This document shows positions 36,309 to 48,872 of a DNA stretch of 64,000 nt, piece by piece. Position 1 is the first letter of the stretch, and every line of letters starts with the position of its first letter. The stretch is from positions 33,344,336 to 33,408,335 of the forward strand of contig CM046849.1 of assembly GCA_025618425.1 (NCBI GenBank), in the 5' to 3' direction. The notes under the pieces were generated by a model. The model had not been told where the DNA came from. It saw nothing but the letters and a program-made list of their open reading frames with translations, and searched no databases. A program made the translations under genes and the position numbers. This stretch comes from Heliocidaris tuberculata (lineage: Eukaryota > Echinodermata > Echinoidea > Camarodonta > Echinometridae).

Positions 36309-37669
36309 CTGAAACAGCAATAAAAAAAAAGAAGAAGTCATTCTGTAAGCAATCTGAAGTAGGTGATCCCTAAAGGCGTATTGATGCGCTCACAGATATC
36401 AAGGAATTTTTAGATTGCTTTCTTTAAAGAGAAGAATGAATTCTGTTAAAGGTGAACAATCAGTCGTGTGCTTTTTCATCCTTCGTTCTCCCGTATGGAC
36501 GAATATCACCAAAGCAACATGTAAATGAAACGGATTGCTAGTAAGATATTCTTGTATGAAGATATGACTGGAATAATTTAGAACTTTGGGGAAAGTTTGG
36601 ATGCCCATGTCTGGGTAATATACCCTTATCTGTGTTGAATGCTTTTCATTGTTCGAGACTTTCGGCAAGATTAGTCATTTTTAATGAAATTTCGATGGTT
36701 ACAGAACGCCAGACGACATAGCTATTCGAATATTTTTTTTCACAGCAATCCATTCATAATGACTTTATAATGCTCTTTTAATATAGGCATTTTCTTTCCC
36801 AGTCCAGTTGCCAATGACAGGTACTAAACATCATCTTTAAAAGTTTAGTATCAACCATTCGCAAAGTTATTTATTTATCAATATGTTTAAAGTCCCCCAG
36901 CTAGGTATCATGACGCCATTATAATATTTTAGCTCGGTAGTTTGTCAAATAATGATGTGCTTAAGATTCGAATAAACCAATGGTTATCTTCAAAATACAT
37001 TTGCAGCATAATGTACATTCAGATGTCTCAATGTTGTCTTTAACATTGAATAACGTGATCTAAACAATTCATCTCATGCTACTGTATGTTATAAGAGCAT
37101 ACTGAGAGCCTACATTTATTGAATCACTATATTTACTTAGAACTACTTCTCCACATGAATGGTTAAACAATATGATCGTTAAACTTCATTACAATGGGTA
37201 TAATCTCATAGACAGGTGATACATTCCTCAACGATCGGCTCCATGGTGACTTTTAGGCAGTCCTCTTCTTTCACGCAGAGAATAAAACTAGTTATTACAT
37301 GACATAATAGCATCTGCCTAATATTATTTCCCGTTCATTAGCACATCTAACGGGAGGAGGGGGGGGGGGGGGATAGTTGTTCTTATCCTGGACATTATTT
37401 TAATGTAGAAAGATATTTCTCCTCTAATGATTTGATTTTTGTTGCGATGACTGTTATTTTTATTGTATCGATATTATTACCATTTCAACCATCACACGGT
37501 TCAATTCGCATCACCTAAAAAGAAGAAATCCCCTTAATACGTCAAGAAGCTCGTGTGAAGAAATACAAAATTTCATCAAGAACACACAAATATACACACT
37601 ACTTTACACCTAAATAAGAAATAAGAAAAGAGAGAAAGAGAAGGGGAAGAAAGGAAGAAAAAATGGAGC

Positions 37670-38058
37670 CTTATAGTTAAAATGCGCCCCAATCCAGGGA
37701 AAGTGCATAGAAAATAGTGATTTTTAAGGATTTAAAAAGGCGACATTTTCTAACGCTCGGGAGCTTTGCTCACTCGCATAATTATGTTTTTCAGGATCTC
37801 TTAATTGTGCGCCTCCAGTTTAGGATATTGTGCATTAGTAACGTTTTAAGGGGTTCAAAATTCGCACTAGTTGCTTGGCTCCCTAGCGTATAATTTTAAT
37901 GAGAATCTTGTTCAATTTTGCCCGTACCCCCCCCCCCCACCCCCTCCCCCATACCACATGATAAAGTGCACGAATCGGCAATTTCAAAGGTTCAACTTTC
38001 AACAACAACAAAAATCAACCACCAAAGAAAAATACAAGCCCCCCCCCCCCCCCCCTAC

Positions 38059-38089
<31 letters not shown>

Positions 38090-38525
38090 TTCCAACTTTC
38101 AAATGCCTTGGTAAACACCTCGAGTATATTTATTCAGGTTTTTCCTTGACTTTGCGCCGGTGCCCCAAATATATGAAGAAATGAACAGAAGACGATTTTT
38201 CGATGTTCGAAAAGCTAGGCTGCTATGCTTCCTATTTTTTCGAAGGGTAGCATGAATTAGAGGGGTAAACTGCACACAAAATTCCAAAATAGTCTCTTTG
38301 CTCCCTCGCTTGTATTTATTTTTACAAATTTGGCTGACAATTCCTGTGTAAGAGCATTAAAATCATTTTCACGTAATGCCATATTTTTCTGAATTAAACG
38401 TGGGAATTAATCTTATTTGCAATATTTTAAGCTGATGAGTTTGTGAAGCAGGAGGGGGGGGGGGTTGTTTATTCATTTATTTTTTTTGCCCCGGGCGCCA
38501 TAATTCCCAGATACGCCACTGGAAT
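37670..38525. repeat. Dispersed repeat with G/C tracts, related to 2605
   Basis: Ends 'ttgccccgggcgccataatt' then 'cccagatacgccactg', matching both ends of the 2605-3420 repeat. 'gctcgggagctttgctcact' (37756) and 'ctctttgctccctcgct' (38295) are reverse-oriented versions of its internal 'gggagcaaagcgaccgagc' unit. C runs lie near 37925 and 38040 and an A run near 38059-38087. Confidence 0.55.
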
Positions 38526-39299
38526 GTGTTATTTTCAGTATTCGTAATGTTGAAATAGTTTCATATGATCCTCTGTGCGTTGACAAATCATGATTTTATG
38601 ATATTAGATGCATCACATAATATAAAGACCATATTTCTAGTTAATTTATCAATAAGCTAAATGCATTTTGTCAAAGCTCAGTAAAGTTGGGTCTGTTCCT
38701 TTAGAAAATCAACTTTTTTACATCTTTTTAAGTCAATATTTCGATTGAGGTCTTTAGAACAACACCAAAACGCCTTGGGGTTTATTCAGATGTTGAAAAT
38801 TTCAACAAGACTCGACAGAGAAACAAACAATTATTTTTTCCTTTCTCTTCGATCTTTTTTTCATGTCGAGAATTCCTTGAGCATCTACAGCGAGCATCAA
38901 CGGAAATAACGCTGTAAGCAGGTGCTTTCTATTTGGATATTTCCAGTACGATAAGTTCTACATCGACTATCTCTTAATGGATGTCAAATCCTATGATTCT
39001 ACACTTTTTTCCTCTTTTTGTTTTGTTTTGTTTCCTTTCCTTTTTATTCTATAACAGTCATTCATATTGTGGCCTTTTTGCGTATTCTCTTCACTATAGC
39101 CTATGCCCGCTTTGACCCTAAAGATAAATAAATAAACGAAATCATTGAAAGATGATAGTTGAGAATTTTCATTCAAAAAGTTTGTCTTCCTCGTAGAAGT
39201 GTACAAAAAAAAAAAGAAAAACGAGGTTCGGTACTTTGCAGAATAGGGCTTCAAAGGTTACAATATATGCAACGCTGAAATGAGGGGGAAGCACGAGAA

Positions 39300-39462
39300 G
39301 TGATGGTAACATGTAATACATGTAGAGAGGGAGAGATATATTAATAGAGGAGATAGAGAGAAGGCCGGAGAAAGGGAAAAAGAAAGAGAGAATGAGAGAG
39401 GGGAGAGGGGTGTGAGCATTGTGAGAGGCCTAGGGACAGAGAAACTAGAAGAGAGAGAAAGT

Positions 39463-39500
<38 letters not shown>

Positions 39501-39505
39501 GATGA
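39300..39505. repeat. (GA)n-rich tract
   Basis: Purine-rich sequence ending in a (GA)n array at about 39462-39501. Confidence 0.9.
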
Positions 39506-41739
39506 CACACAATTGTTTAATTAATCATTTAAGTTCGAGCTCTTTAACATAATATAATTCTAATCTGTAACTAGAAAGGCTACTCTTGATAAATATGTGT
39601 AATAAATGAATTTATTATCTTTATGAAAATGTGATTCTGCTCTGACTATATGCCGTCGTTACTTCAAGGCACATTTTATCCAAAAGAACCACTACCTTTG
39701 AATAAAAAAAATAAAAAATAAAATATCAACAAAACAAGGAGGAAATGGGAGATGACAAAGACAATGAATATAATACAAAAATGATAGTGTCAAGGTGTGT
39801 GATCATCCTTAACCACTGTTTACTTCGAGATGGAGATTGTTTACATAGGAAGATGAAACACTCATGCGCAAACAAGTTTCCAGAAAATGAAGGGCACTGA
39901 TGTTAAATCGCAATTTCAGCGAATCCGAATTCACACCAAGTGGGTACAAAATTATTAATCATTAATTATTTGGTAGACTCTTGTGCTAAAGTTGATTGAA
40001 GAGCAAACTTTTTAATAATAAATACAATCCCTTGGCTCTCTTCTTTTTTCTTGTATAACTGATTTTGATTGACGGAAGCAGGGGCATCGCTTTATAAAGA
40101 GGTGTAGATGAGAATATGACAACCCTCCCCCTCACATTTTTTGGTCTCCGAGTCCAAAAGGGGATTTTAACAGCTTTATCGACATATTCTAAACAAATTA
40201 GGACACCCCTTTTTTATTTTCATTTTGATCTTATTTCATGAACAGGAATGTATAACCTAAATGTTTGGGATATTTTGATTGATTGAAAAGCGATATGCAT
40301 ATAGCCATAAGAAGGACAATAAACAAACAAATTGATTTTAAAAAATACAACAAAACAAAACAAACGACAACAATAACAAGAAAAACGCTCCCTTTGGCTT
40401 GAGTAAGTTCTTACTCGTCATCTGCATCTTCTTAGTATTATCACCATGGTAACGGATAATGATGAGGGACGACCACTTACTCATATGATAGAGTAACGAA
40501 CAGACCACCATTTCAGTCAGTTCACCATATAATCACGCATGAAGCCTGTAATATTCTATTTAATATATGAGCATCATTGAGAGGACACGTAGGTCACGTG
40601 AGACATGCTCTTAACCTGAATAAAGTACAGTTTTAACGTGGAGCGATGAGGAAGAGGAAGGAATCAATAAAGGGGTAACTAATTGGTAAATATTAGCTCA
40701 GAAACACGTCAGGTACACGTCCTACTCACTTCATTCACCAATCCGTCAAGTCTAGGAGTAGGTCGAGGGAGGGGGTCTTTCTAAAGAGTGACATCGTATT
40801 AGCGTCAAAAAAGATAAACCAATCTAACTTTGAAATAATCATGATATAAAAAGAACAGGTATGGGAGTCACCTTAGTCACAATCTTAGCGGTAGGCCTAC
40901 AACGTAAGTGACTGAGGGTAAAATCTCGAGCTACTTGTATATTTATGAACATTTATGATGTAATGTATAAACTCTAACAATTCATTCCAATTTTTAAGTA
41001 CTTTTTTTATGAATGGAGGTAACATTAAAAGCCCTTTCTTAAATCAATACAACATCGCCTTGTTCAGGCAGGCAAAAAATATGTTCCCCTATCATGCCTA
41101 GAGATACAAAGGTTGTAGGCTAGTAGGACTCGTTCCTTCGTTTGTTCCACTTTCCCAGTATACCGACAAACAGGTGGGAAGGGGTGGGGATTATCACCGG
41201 CTGTCGAAAGCATCCCCATGCAGATCGACTGCAACTTATTACTGATTTTCATATGTGAAATAAGGCGTACGCTAGCTCTAGCTATTATTCAAATGCTTGA
41301 TACGCCAGTGATATTTCCATAGATTTCATTCCTTGAGAGAGAGAGAAATAAATGCCACTGAATAATTTTGACACTACCCCCCCCCCCCCCCCCCCGGCCA
41401 ACTAACCGCAATAATGGTATACATCAAGGGCGTAGGCTGGTTTGGGCATGGGGAGGTGCACATCTTGGGGAGGTGGAACTAAAGTTTAGAAAATTAGAAT
41501 AGATATCACATCACAAGCAAGCTTTTCCTGGACGATACAGTGTAGGTTATGTAGGTGTTTAAGTATTGTTCAGAAAATTATAAAGCTTGTGATTTGGTAC
41601 CTAGCCTATAAGCTGCTTTGTTAATCAAATGATTGCTTACCTGATGTCAGTAATCATTCAATCAGCAAAATATCATTCAACAAGTCAAAACTATTTCCAG
41701 TAAAAGCATTTACTCTTGAAGATGGCTGGTTTTATTTTA

Positions 41740-42517
41740 ATTTAAATGTCGATTTAATCTCAGCTTATGCTGAATTCTGTCAGGCCACATTGCCTCCTTG
41801 ATTACAACATATCTAAATCCAAGATTATGATGCCTAGGAAGGTTCATAATGTTAGTTTTTAAATGGTCAAGGGTTACAAAGTACATCAACTGAGAAATAC
41901 TTGGGTCTTGTGATAAATAACACTTAAAATTGGAATGATCATTGTACCGAATTACATGTAAAGTGCAATAGACCTTTTTGGTACATAATACGGAGGGACT
42001 GCGTTGACTGACCAAAACCAGTTTTAAAAACCCTTTACAGAATCTTTAGTACGCTCATGTTTGGATTATTGTTGCACAGCATGTGATCCATACAGAAACA
42101 AAGCGGTAGCCAACTGATTGTAAAGATTAAAAAAAACGTTATACGTAAGAATGTTGAACAAAGACTGGAGTAGTACATGTAGTTACAACACTTTGTTACA
42201 AGAATTTAGTATGAATACATTAGAGAGTAGACGAAAGTACCTCCAACTTATTTTTTTAGTGTTATAAGCTTGTTAATGACATCACAGATATAGGACGTAA
42301 TAACATGTGCAAACCTGCGAACAGAATTGGAAGAACAGATCATCATAACTTAAAGATGCATGTACCCAGAACAGCAAGAACAGATTATTATTATATGAAC
42401 TCATTCTATCCGAAAACTACAAACGACTGGAACAAACTCCCTAAAAGTATAGTCAACATGAAAACTCTTGGCTTGTTTCAAAAAAGTGTTAAAAACCACC
42501 TCAACCTGCAGAGTTAA
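41740..42517 (+). mobile_element. Decayed non-LTR retrotransposon, reverse transcriptase C-terminal part
   Basis: With frameshifts and stops ignored, the plus strand reads KYLGLVINNT then NWNDH near 41895-41940, the pattern that follows the catalytic region in LINE reverse transcriptases. Near 42215, LESRRKYLQ-like text follows. Finally an open stretch from 42305 contains YYYMNSFYPKTTNDWNKLP and ends KSVKNHLNLQS then TAA. That 'xWNxLP' ending is common in LINE ORFs of marine invertebrates. Many stops make it a pseudogene. The clade is not determined. Confidence 0.75.
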
Positions 42518-43121
42518 AGGCCAAGTCCACACTAATATCAAGTTGATTTGAAAAAGTAGAGTAAAATTAAACAAGCATAATGCTGAAAATTTCATCAAAA
42601 TCGGATGTAAAATAAGAAAGTTACGAAATTTTAAAGTTTCGCTTAATTTCACAAAACAGTTATATGCACATCCTGGTCGGTATGCAAATGAGGGAACCGA
42701 TGACGTCATCCACTCACTATTTCTTTTGTATTTTATCATATGAAATGTGAAATATTTCATTTTTTTCCTCATTATGATGTGAAACAAAAATTGATTCCTC
42801 ACTGAACTTGTGGAATTGTCATTGTTGTAACATATTGTGATTCAAGGAAGAGCTTCCTTATTGTCAAATCTGCAAAAATTGAAATATTCTATAATTCATA
42901 TAATAAAATACAAAAGAAATAGTGAGTGTGTGACACCATCAGCTATCTCATTTGCATATCCACCGTGTTATGCATATAACTGTTTTGTGAAAATAGGCGA
43001 AACTTTAAAATGTCAAACCTTTCTTATTTTACATCCGATTTTGATGAAATTTTCAGCATTATGCTTGTTTAATTTGACTCTATTTATTGAAATCAACTTG
43101 ATATTGGTGTGGACTTGGCCT
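42518..43121. mobile_element. Palindromic TTAA-flanked element inserted at the LINE stop codon
   Basis: Inverted arms of about 250 bp begin AGGCCAAGTCCACACTAATA and end with the complement (ATTGGTGTGGACTTGGCCT). TTAA flanks both ends (42514-42517 and 43122-43125), and the left one contains the stop codon of the LINE remnant. The arms include 'tttcatcaaaatcggatgta' and 'gaaatt/tgaaattttcagc'. No transposase. A non-autonomous element of piggyBac or Kolobok type is likely from the TTAA target. Confidence 0.8.
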
Positions 43122-43294
43122 TTAATTTTACAAAAACCTATCATTGCATATATATCACCATGCAACTCTGTGCTTGAAATGTTACAATCATAAAAACCAT
43201 GACTGCACTTTCAACCAATCAGATGATAGGATTAGGAAAGATTCTTAAAGTGAGGTATATAAAGGATACTGAAGTCAAGCGGGCTTTCTGGGCC

Positions 43295-43744
43295 CGGGGG
43301 GGGGGGGGGGGTCACTCAGAGACTGAGTGAAGTGGTACCCATGCCGGGTACCCATGCTTGTCAAAAAAAAAAAAAAAAGTCGAATGAAAGGATCAGATGA
43401 CGTCTTTGGGGGAAAAGGGGTGTTTTTCAGTCTTACATTCGACGGTTTTGAGAAAACGGGGTGTTTTTCAGTCTTACATTCGACGTTTTTTTTTTTGTTG
43501 TTGTCTTTTTTTAGAAAAATGGGTGTTGTACAGTCTAACATTCGACGTTTTTTGAGAAATAGGCGTTCTTCGACATTTGTTGGTACATTTTCCTACGCCA
43601 TTTATGCCTTTTAAGGGTATATTTTACAATATCCTTTTAGAGGTAGAATTTGACACCAAGAATTACTTCCTTTTGGGTCCAGTTTTGAGGTGCTTAGACG
43701 AGCATGGGTACCACTTCAGTCCGCGAGTGACCCCCCCCCCCCCC
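43295..43744. mobile_element. Element with G/C-tract inverted ends and internal minisatellite
   Basis: The left end is a G run, then 'gtcactcagagactgagtga' and 'agtggtacccatgc'. The right end (43701-43744) is 'gcatgggtaccacttcagtc', then 'cgcgagtgac' and a C run, an inverted match. Inside, 'ttcagtcttacattcgacg' recurs about every 40-60 bp, with two near-identical copies at about 43426 and 43468 and weaker ones to about 43580. No coding capacity. Confidence 0.65.
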
Positions 43745-44044
43745 AGGTTCCGAGGCGTTTAAGTAATCTCTGTTTCGGGCGTCAGTTTCGGGTGTTATAG
43801 GTGCGAAAGGGTTTTAATTAACTATAAGTCTCGCGGTACTGTCGTCATGAGACAAGAATGGATTTGGCCGACCTCTATGGATGGCCTGACTTTTAGTATA
43901 AGGTTTGGGGCAGAAATCAAGACTAATAATTGTTTTACAGAATGTTTCGGGTCATGTGCCCCCTTGTTTTTGAAGCTGTTGAAAGGAGGAAAAGAGTTTT
44001 TTTTTTTTTTTCAGGGGCGGAACTCCTATGCCTCCGCGGGGGGG

Positions 44045-44075
<31 letters not shown>

Positions 44076-44769
44076 AGCCTACGCCCTTGTACATGTTTAA
44101 CAAGACCTATGGTTCTTGCGACCCAGTTATGGAACCTTCGATGCTTCTATCGATCTGAATAGTTTGCTATTTAGTGGTTAACCAAACACACAACCTGGTG
44201 CCGATCGCATCTTCCCACAATCATTTTACTTGCTACGCAATGACACCTTTCGCTGAAATGGTGTCGCCACGTGTCTGTTACAGGAGTGGTGCTCAAATCT
44301 TGACGCCACGCGTGTTTTATAATACCTGTCACCGTATTGAGTGACATTGGGCAAGATAGGGTTAATGACCACTCCAAAATTCTCAAAACTCACGTAGGCG
44401 ATCTCATGCTGGACAAACGAAAAGCAGAGTTCGTAAAAGATCCACAATGCCATCCTAATTTTAAATGCCGTTGATGCTGCTAATGTAATGTGCAAAATGT
44501 GTTTTGAGTACGCATATACTAATATTTCTGTTTTTTGGCTTAGTTATTTAACAATCAAGCTCACAGCCATAAATTTGGAATGAATAATGCTCACAGTTAT
44601 ATTCCACAAATAGCAAGATAAGTGTTTTGAAGTATAAAGGGCACATTTGTAATTAGACCTACATGTAAGGAAATGTATGTTAGCACAGAAAATGTAAAAT
44701 TTAAACAACATTTGATATAGATTAATTGACTGTTTTGTACAACTGTTATTGTGAAGGGATATATTAATG

Positions 44770-44845
44770 TTTAAATGGTCCAAACATATTCAGCAATGTG
44801 TGCAGCGCTTTGTAACCTAAAAGAAAAGGCGCTAAATAAAATGTA
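44770..44845 (+). mobile_element. LINE/SINE 3' tail scrap
   Basis: 'gtgcagcgctttgtaacc' then 'aaggcgctaaataaaatgt' matches the pattern of retroelement tails in this window. Too short to classify. Confidence 0.4.
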
Positions 44846-46699
44846 CTCTGACATGTAATGCTAAATCAATACTGCCCCCATTACGAGTAATTCATGTTCG
44901 CGGATAATCATACATGACATGGCAAGAGAATTCAGTGGCATTGTGGATCGAGACCCCCATCGATCTCTCATTCATGGTGACCCATTTTGATTTCCCTTTG
45001 GATAATTCATTGTAGTAACGCGATCTCACTGACGGAGTGTGGATTTCGTTTTTCTCATCAACGTCAGTATGTATTGAATCAGTTTATATTTGTCATGCAT
45101 GTTTACGATGACGAAAAAGCAAACGCCATGGCAAAAAAAAAGTATAACGAGTTTAAAATAGAAACTTGCGTTTATAAGATAAAGCATAATAGGTGATGCT
45201 ATACGAAGTGTTGGCACGGTTGGGGATAAATAACAATACCTCGATTATCTCTTGAGGTTTTTCCTTTTCATCGAGATCTGTTTTCTTTCTGAATCATTTC
45301 ATCGGGGGATATGCAGTATTGAACTATTTCTATTGCGAGATATTTTTCCTTCGATTTTGTTCTGAGCTGTTGGCGGAAATCCTCATCGTTTCTATATTTA
45401 CCATGTTTACTCCTTACCATTTCGCCAGCCATTCTTTCATAATGCATGAAACATATACGTGGCATCAAGAACAGATGTTTCCATTTTTCAAATAATATAA
45501 TAGAAAGCATGCACTTTGTAAGTATGTTTCTATCACTTGGGACTTTACTAATTCATCATGGTCCTTCATCTTTATTATATGATATGAATGGAGAAGCTAT
45601 AAGGAGACCCATGGCATTGAAGAAATGACGCCAAATGAAACCTTGTTATAATGATTGACATTGTTGAGCACCTGGGTGGGAAGTATCTGATTCTGTTCTC
45701 CACAATCTTCTTTCAGACAAAAATGATATCCATTGTTTACTCTCATCCTCTTTTCACTGACGATAATAAAGGTGTGGGGAACGGAAATGAAGGGTTAAAA
45801 ATATTGCAAAAAATGGAAAATGGAAGTACGGGTCATCCGGGTTGTATTCACACTCACCAACAACAATTTGGTTAAATGAGGATACATTCATGCGATATTT
45901 GTTGTTTGTTTGCTTTATTTTGTGTTGCCTAGTTCAATCAGAATGAGGGGGCCGTGTGGACAGCGAAATCAAAGCCTAATTCAGTAAGGCCCAAGGCAGA
46001 TATCTGAGTGACATCGTTTCCCTCTCTGTGAAAACAAATCACAACAATTAAAGGGACCGAAAAGTCGCCAATCATGGTGTTTTGGAGCTTGGCCCGGCTC
46101 GGGTAATATTCAGGAATCTCTGTACATCTTCGGTAAACGAGCACGCAATTGCAGTGATACGCATTCGACCGAAGAAAGACAAACTACCCCACCCTTGACG
46201 GCAATTTTGTGTTGTTATGCACGGCCTTGCAATAGGGGCAAGCGAATGAAATTGAACGTGTACATGCATATCGACCGGTGGCTCCCTTTAACTAACTAAC
46301 ATCCCCCAGATCCGTTTTCTTTGCTTTGAATGAATTATTCCTAATCAAAACACGAATTTTCCTACTCATAATTAGAAAATGATATCACAGTGCCTATCAA
46401 TTTAAAACGAAACATTTCTGGACAAATACACGTCATGATTCAAACAGAAAATATAGCATATACCTATAATCTGAAATGATAATATTTTTTGTTACTATAT
46501 CACTCTCTTTAAAGAAAAAAAAAATCATCGGATTGTCCAATACAGACATTCCATATATTTTGAATTTTTCCATATAAAAGGTGTCTACTCAAATCAGAGA
46601 AACAAACAAGAAAGACTTCGTGTAAACGACTACAAGTTTGTCAAAAGGACGGGTCATTTTAAGTGCTCCTTCGAAAATAGGGTAATTCAGTGTCCTGTA

Positions 46700-47080
46700 T
46701 GAGTACGCCACGCCACGCCACGTGAGGCGTCATTGCATTATTACCTGACCTAATAGAGCCTGCAAAGTAAATCAGCCCATACACCATTTATCAAATATAT
46801 TGTTTGCATTCTTCGTTTTGCAATTAGTGTTTAAACGATATCCCTCTCTCATGACGCGCAGAAGACCGTACCAGTCACTGACGCGGTCCGAATGTCAGCA
46901 TTCTGACGCCTCGTGTGAGGATATTTAGTACTTGTACCAGTAATTCAACGCAATGTTTGCACTGTTAACGATGCATTCACCATTGTACAATATCACTCTC
47001 CAAAGGCGCGTTAAAGCCCACGTCAGTCGCAGTTCTACGTCATGCGTCAGCCAAATGACGCCGCGTGTGCAACAGTCTCA
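46700..47080. repeat. CpG-rich 'gacgcc' repeat, two units
   Basis: Two successive units. 'ccagtcactgacgcggtcc' and 'ctgacgcctcgtgtgagg' end the first; 'cagccaaatgacgccgcgtg' and 'tgcaacagtc' end the second. Both contain 'atatcactctc' or 'atatccctctc' and 'gcgcg'. Same family as 33931, 57420, 58375 and 61200. Confidence 0.6.
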
Positions 47081-48160
47081 TAACCTTGGTACCATGTACA
47101 CTATTATTAAGTTCAAAATATACGCAAAACATTGGTTTGTCTCGGGTTCGCATGGCTTTGCTTCGGAACCAAATCCTCACGTATTCACGATTTGTCCATT
47201 TATAGAGCGTGGGTGGATGTAAAGTTCATTTTTCGTGGGGCGTTAAACTGTCATGTTTTCTTTGCTTTGATGATTGGCAGATCTTGTACACATTAAGGGA
47301 GTTAGGTCTATAGTCCCGTTCATCAGCATGGAACGTCTTAAAATCAACTACTCACGGTAATTTCCCTCGAGCATTTGCCATGTTTGTCCAAATCTCCCGC
47401 TTAATGTTAACCATTCATGAATCTAGGCCTTGTGTGAGGGTGTGAATGGTAGCAACCACGGGGATGATGTTTAATCAAACAAAACAAGTATTATAACAAA
47501 GAAGGAAATGAAATACTAAGAAAAAGACGATAAAGAGAAAAATCTTACAAGTTTATAAAGAGATTGAGATGGACAGAGAGCAAGAAAAAGAGAATTAACA
47601 ATAGGAGAGAGAGAGGGGGGGGGGAGAGTAAGAGAGAAAGAAATATAAAAACATACATTGGAATGGAGATTCAGAAAAAGAGAGCGAGAAAGAGAACAAC
47701 ATAAAACAACAGAAAAGAGAGCAACAGGCCAGGATGAAATTATAGGAGAAATTTATTAAGTGATGTTAAGATATACAGAGTAAGTCATCATAGTAATTAG
47801 GGATGAAGAAAGCAACATAAAGATAGAGAGGGTAATATATAAATATATCAAGAGAGCTATTAAGTTATATAGAATAGTTCATCCCTCACGGTTGTAATAT
47901 AAATGAAAGGGAAAATAAAAACTGCAGAGAAGGTAAAAATCACTGAAGAATCTAGATAGAGACATGTGAAATGCGGACACACAGACAGACTGAGAAAGAC
48001 CTGGAGGGAAGACACTGACAGAGGGGGAGGGGGGGGGGGGGTGGGCAGACAGAGGGGAGAGATTGAGAAAGAAAGGGGATGGTAGAGGAATTGCTTCGGT
48101 GAGAATTTAACTTTTACAAAGACTATGGATTTAATTTCAATATAATCAAAGTTAAAACAC

Positions 48161-48317
48161 GATCGCAAAGACTTTCGAGAAATAAAACTTTAGCTTTTTC
48201 AATAGCCTTGTCTATCACCTTTTAAAATGTATAACTTTACAATGAAATATTAAGTAATCCAAACATTATTTCTATAGGCAATATAACAGAGTTGATTTCT
48301 TGAAAGTCTTTGCGATT
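48161..48317. mobile_element. MITE, CGCAAAGACTTTC family, copy 3, at the pburs donor
   Basis: The inverted ends GATCGCAAAGACTTTC and GAAAGTCTTTGCGAT are intact. The interior keeps 'aatagccttgtctatcacct', in the orientation opposite to the 8587 copy. Its right edge lies 23 bp inside the intron from the donor GT of pburs. Confidence 0.75.
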
Positions 48318-48340
48318 ATGTTATGTACATAATTATTCAC

Positions 48341-48577
48341 CTTATCAAAGCCATGTTGTAAGACCGTAGGAGAGACCTGTGATATGCATCTACCCTCACA
48401 TTGGTTCACCTGTACTCGTTTACGACATCGTAGTGTTCTTTGAAGGTTGTCATCAACCACTTCGACATCAATAGTTGTCTCGCCGTGTGTGAGCTCACAA
48501 GTCTCGCCATCCGCGAGAGAGCTAACGCGAGAAACACTGCCCGCTCCACAGAGGAGAACAAAGAGAAGCAGCAACAT
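48341..48577 (-). CDS. pburs: Bursicon beta-like hormone, signal peptide and N-terminal exon
   Basis: The first recognised coding exon of the secreted hormone subunit. From the chosen Met at 48577 it encodes 79 residues. A hydrophobic signal peptide (MLLLLFVLLCGAGS, about residues 1-16) precedes Cys27, Cys41, Cys50 and Cys54. NLQRTLRC and VNQCEGRCISQVSPTV match the bursicon beta family pattern, where the corresponding text is LQRTC and VNKCEGxCNSQVQPSV. The last codons HGFDK end at donor AAG|GTGAAT in phase 0, joining RCHCC at 36308. The joined protein is 130 residues, close to the usual length of about 140, with all 11 knot cysteines. The frame stays open to an acceptor (TTTTGCAG) just outside 48613, adding SPPKAASIWLYA before the Met, so an upstream exon exists and the true start could lie in it. 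Starting at 48577 places the signal peptide at the N-terminus. No N-glycosylation site is seen. Confidence 0.92.
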
Positions 48578-48729
48578 AGCGTAGAGCCAGATGCTAGCTG
48601 CTTTGGGCGGGGACTGCAAAATAACAAAAATGGAAAACCTTTTATAGAGTTAAACATTTCCAAACAATCACCGCTACCATTTCTATTACAACAACAACAA
48701 CAACTAAAATAAGAACAACACAGCTGTTT

Positions 48730-48730
<1 letters not shown>

Positions 48731-48788
<58 letters not shown>

Positions 48789-48872
48789 GCTACTACTGCT
48801 ACTACTGCTACTACTGCTACTACTGCTACTACTGCTACTACTGCTACTACTGCTACTACTTCTACTACTACT
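48731..48872. repeat. (TAC)n/(TGC TAC TAC)n microsatellite
   Basis: Same unit order as the 2251 array: pure TAC, then TGC every third unit. It lies in the intron or 5' flank upstream of the pburs coding exon. Confidence 0.95.

Larger units (their letters stand above)
36309..48340 (-). other. pburs: pburs intron, about 12 kb
   Basis: The donor is AAG|GTGAAT at 48341/48340 and the acceptor is TTTCAG|AGA at 36309/36308, on the minus strand. The intron contains the repeats listed separately: 37670, 39300, 41740, 42518, 43295, 44770, 46700 and 48161. The stretches between them (36309-37669, 38526-39299, 39506-41739, 43745-44769, 44846-46699 and 47081-48160) show only G/C tracts, GA-rich patches and short ORFs with no recognised motif. 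Confidence 0.8.

Noticed and set aside
42401..43193. 133-codon minus and 118-codon plus frames with similar peptides
   Set aside because: They are the two inverted arms of the 42518 palindromic element, and their similarity follows from the inversion.
48640..48712. Alternative-frame ORFs over the pburs exon
   Set aside because: Shadow frames; only the minus frame with the cysteine pattern and matching splice sites is conserved with the family.
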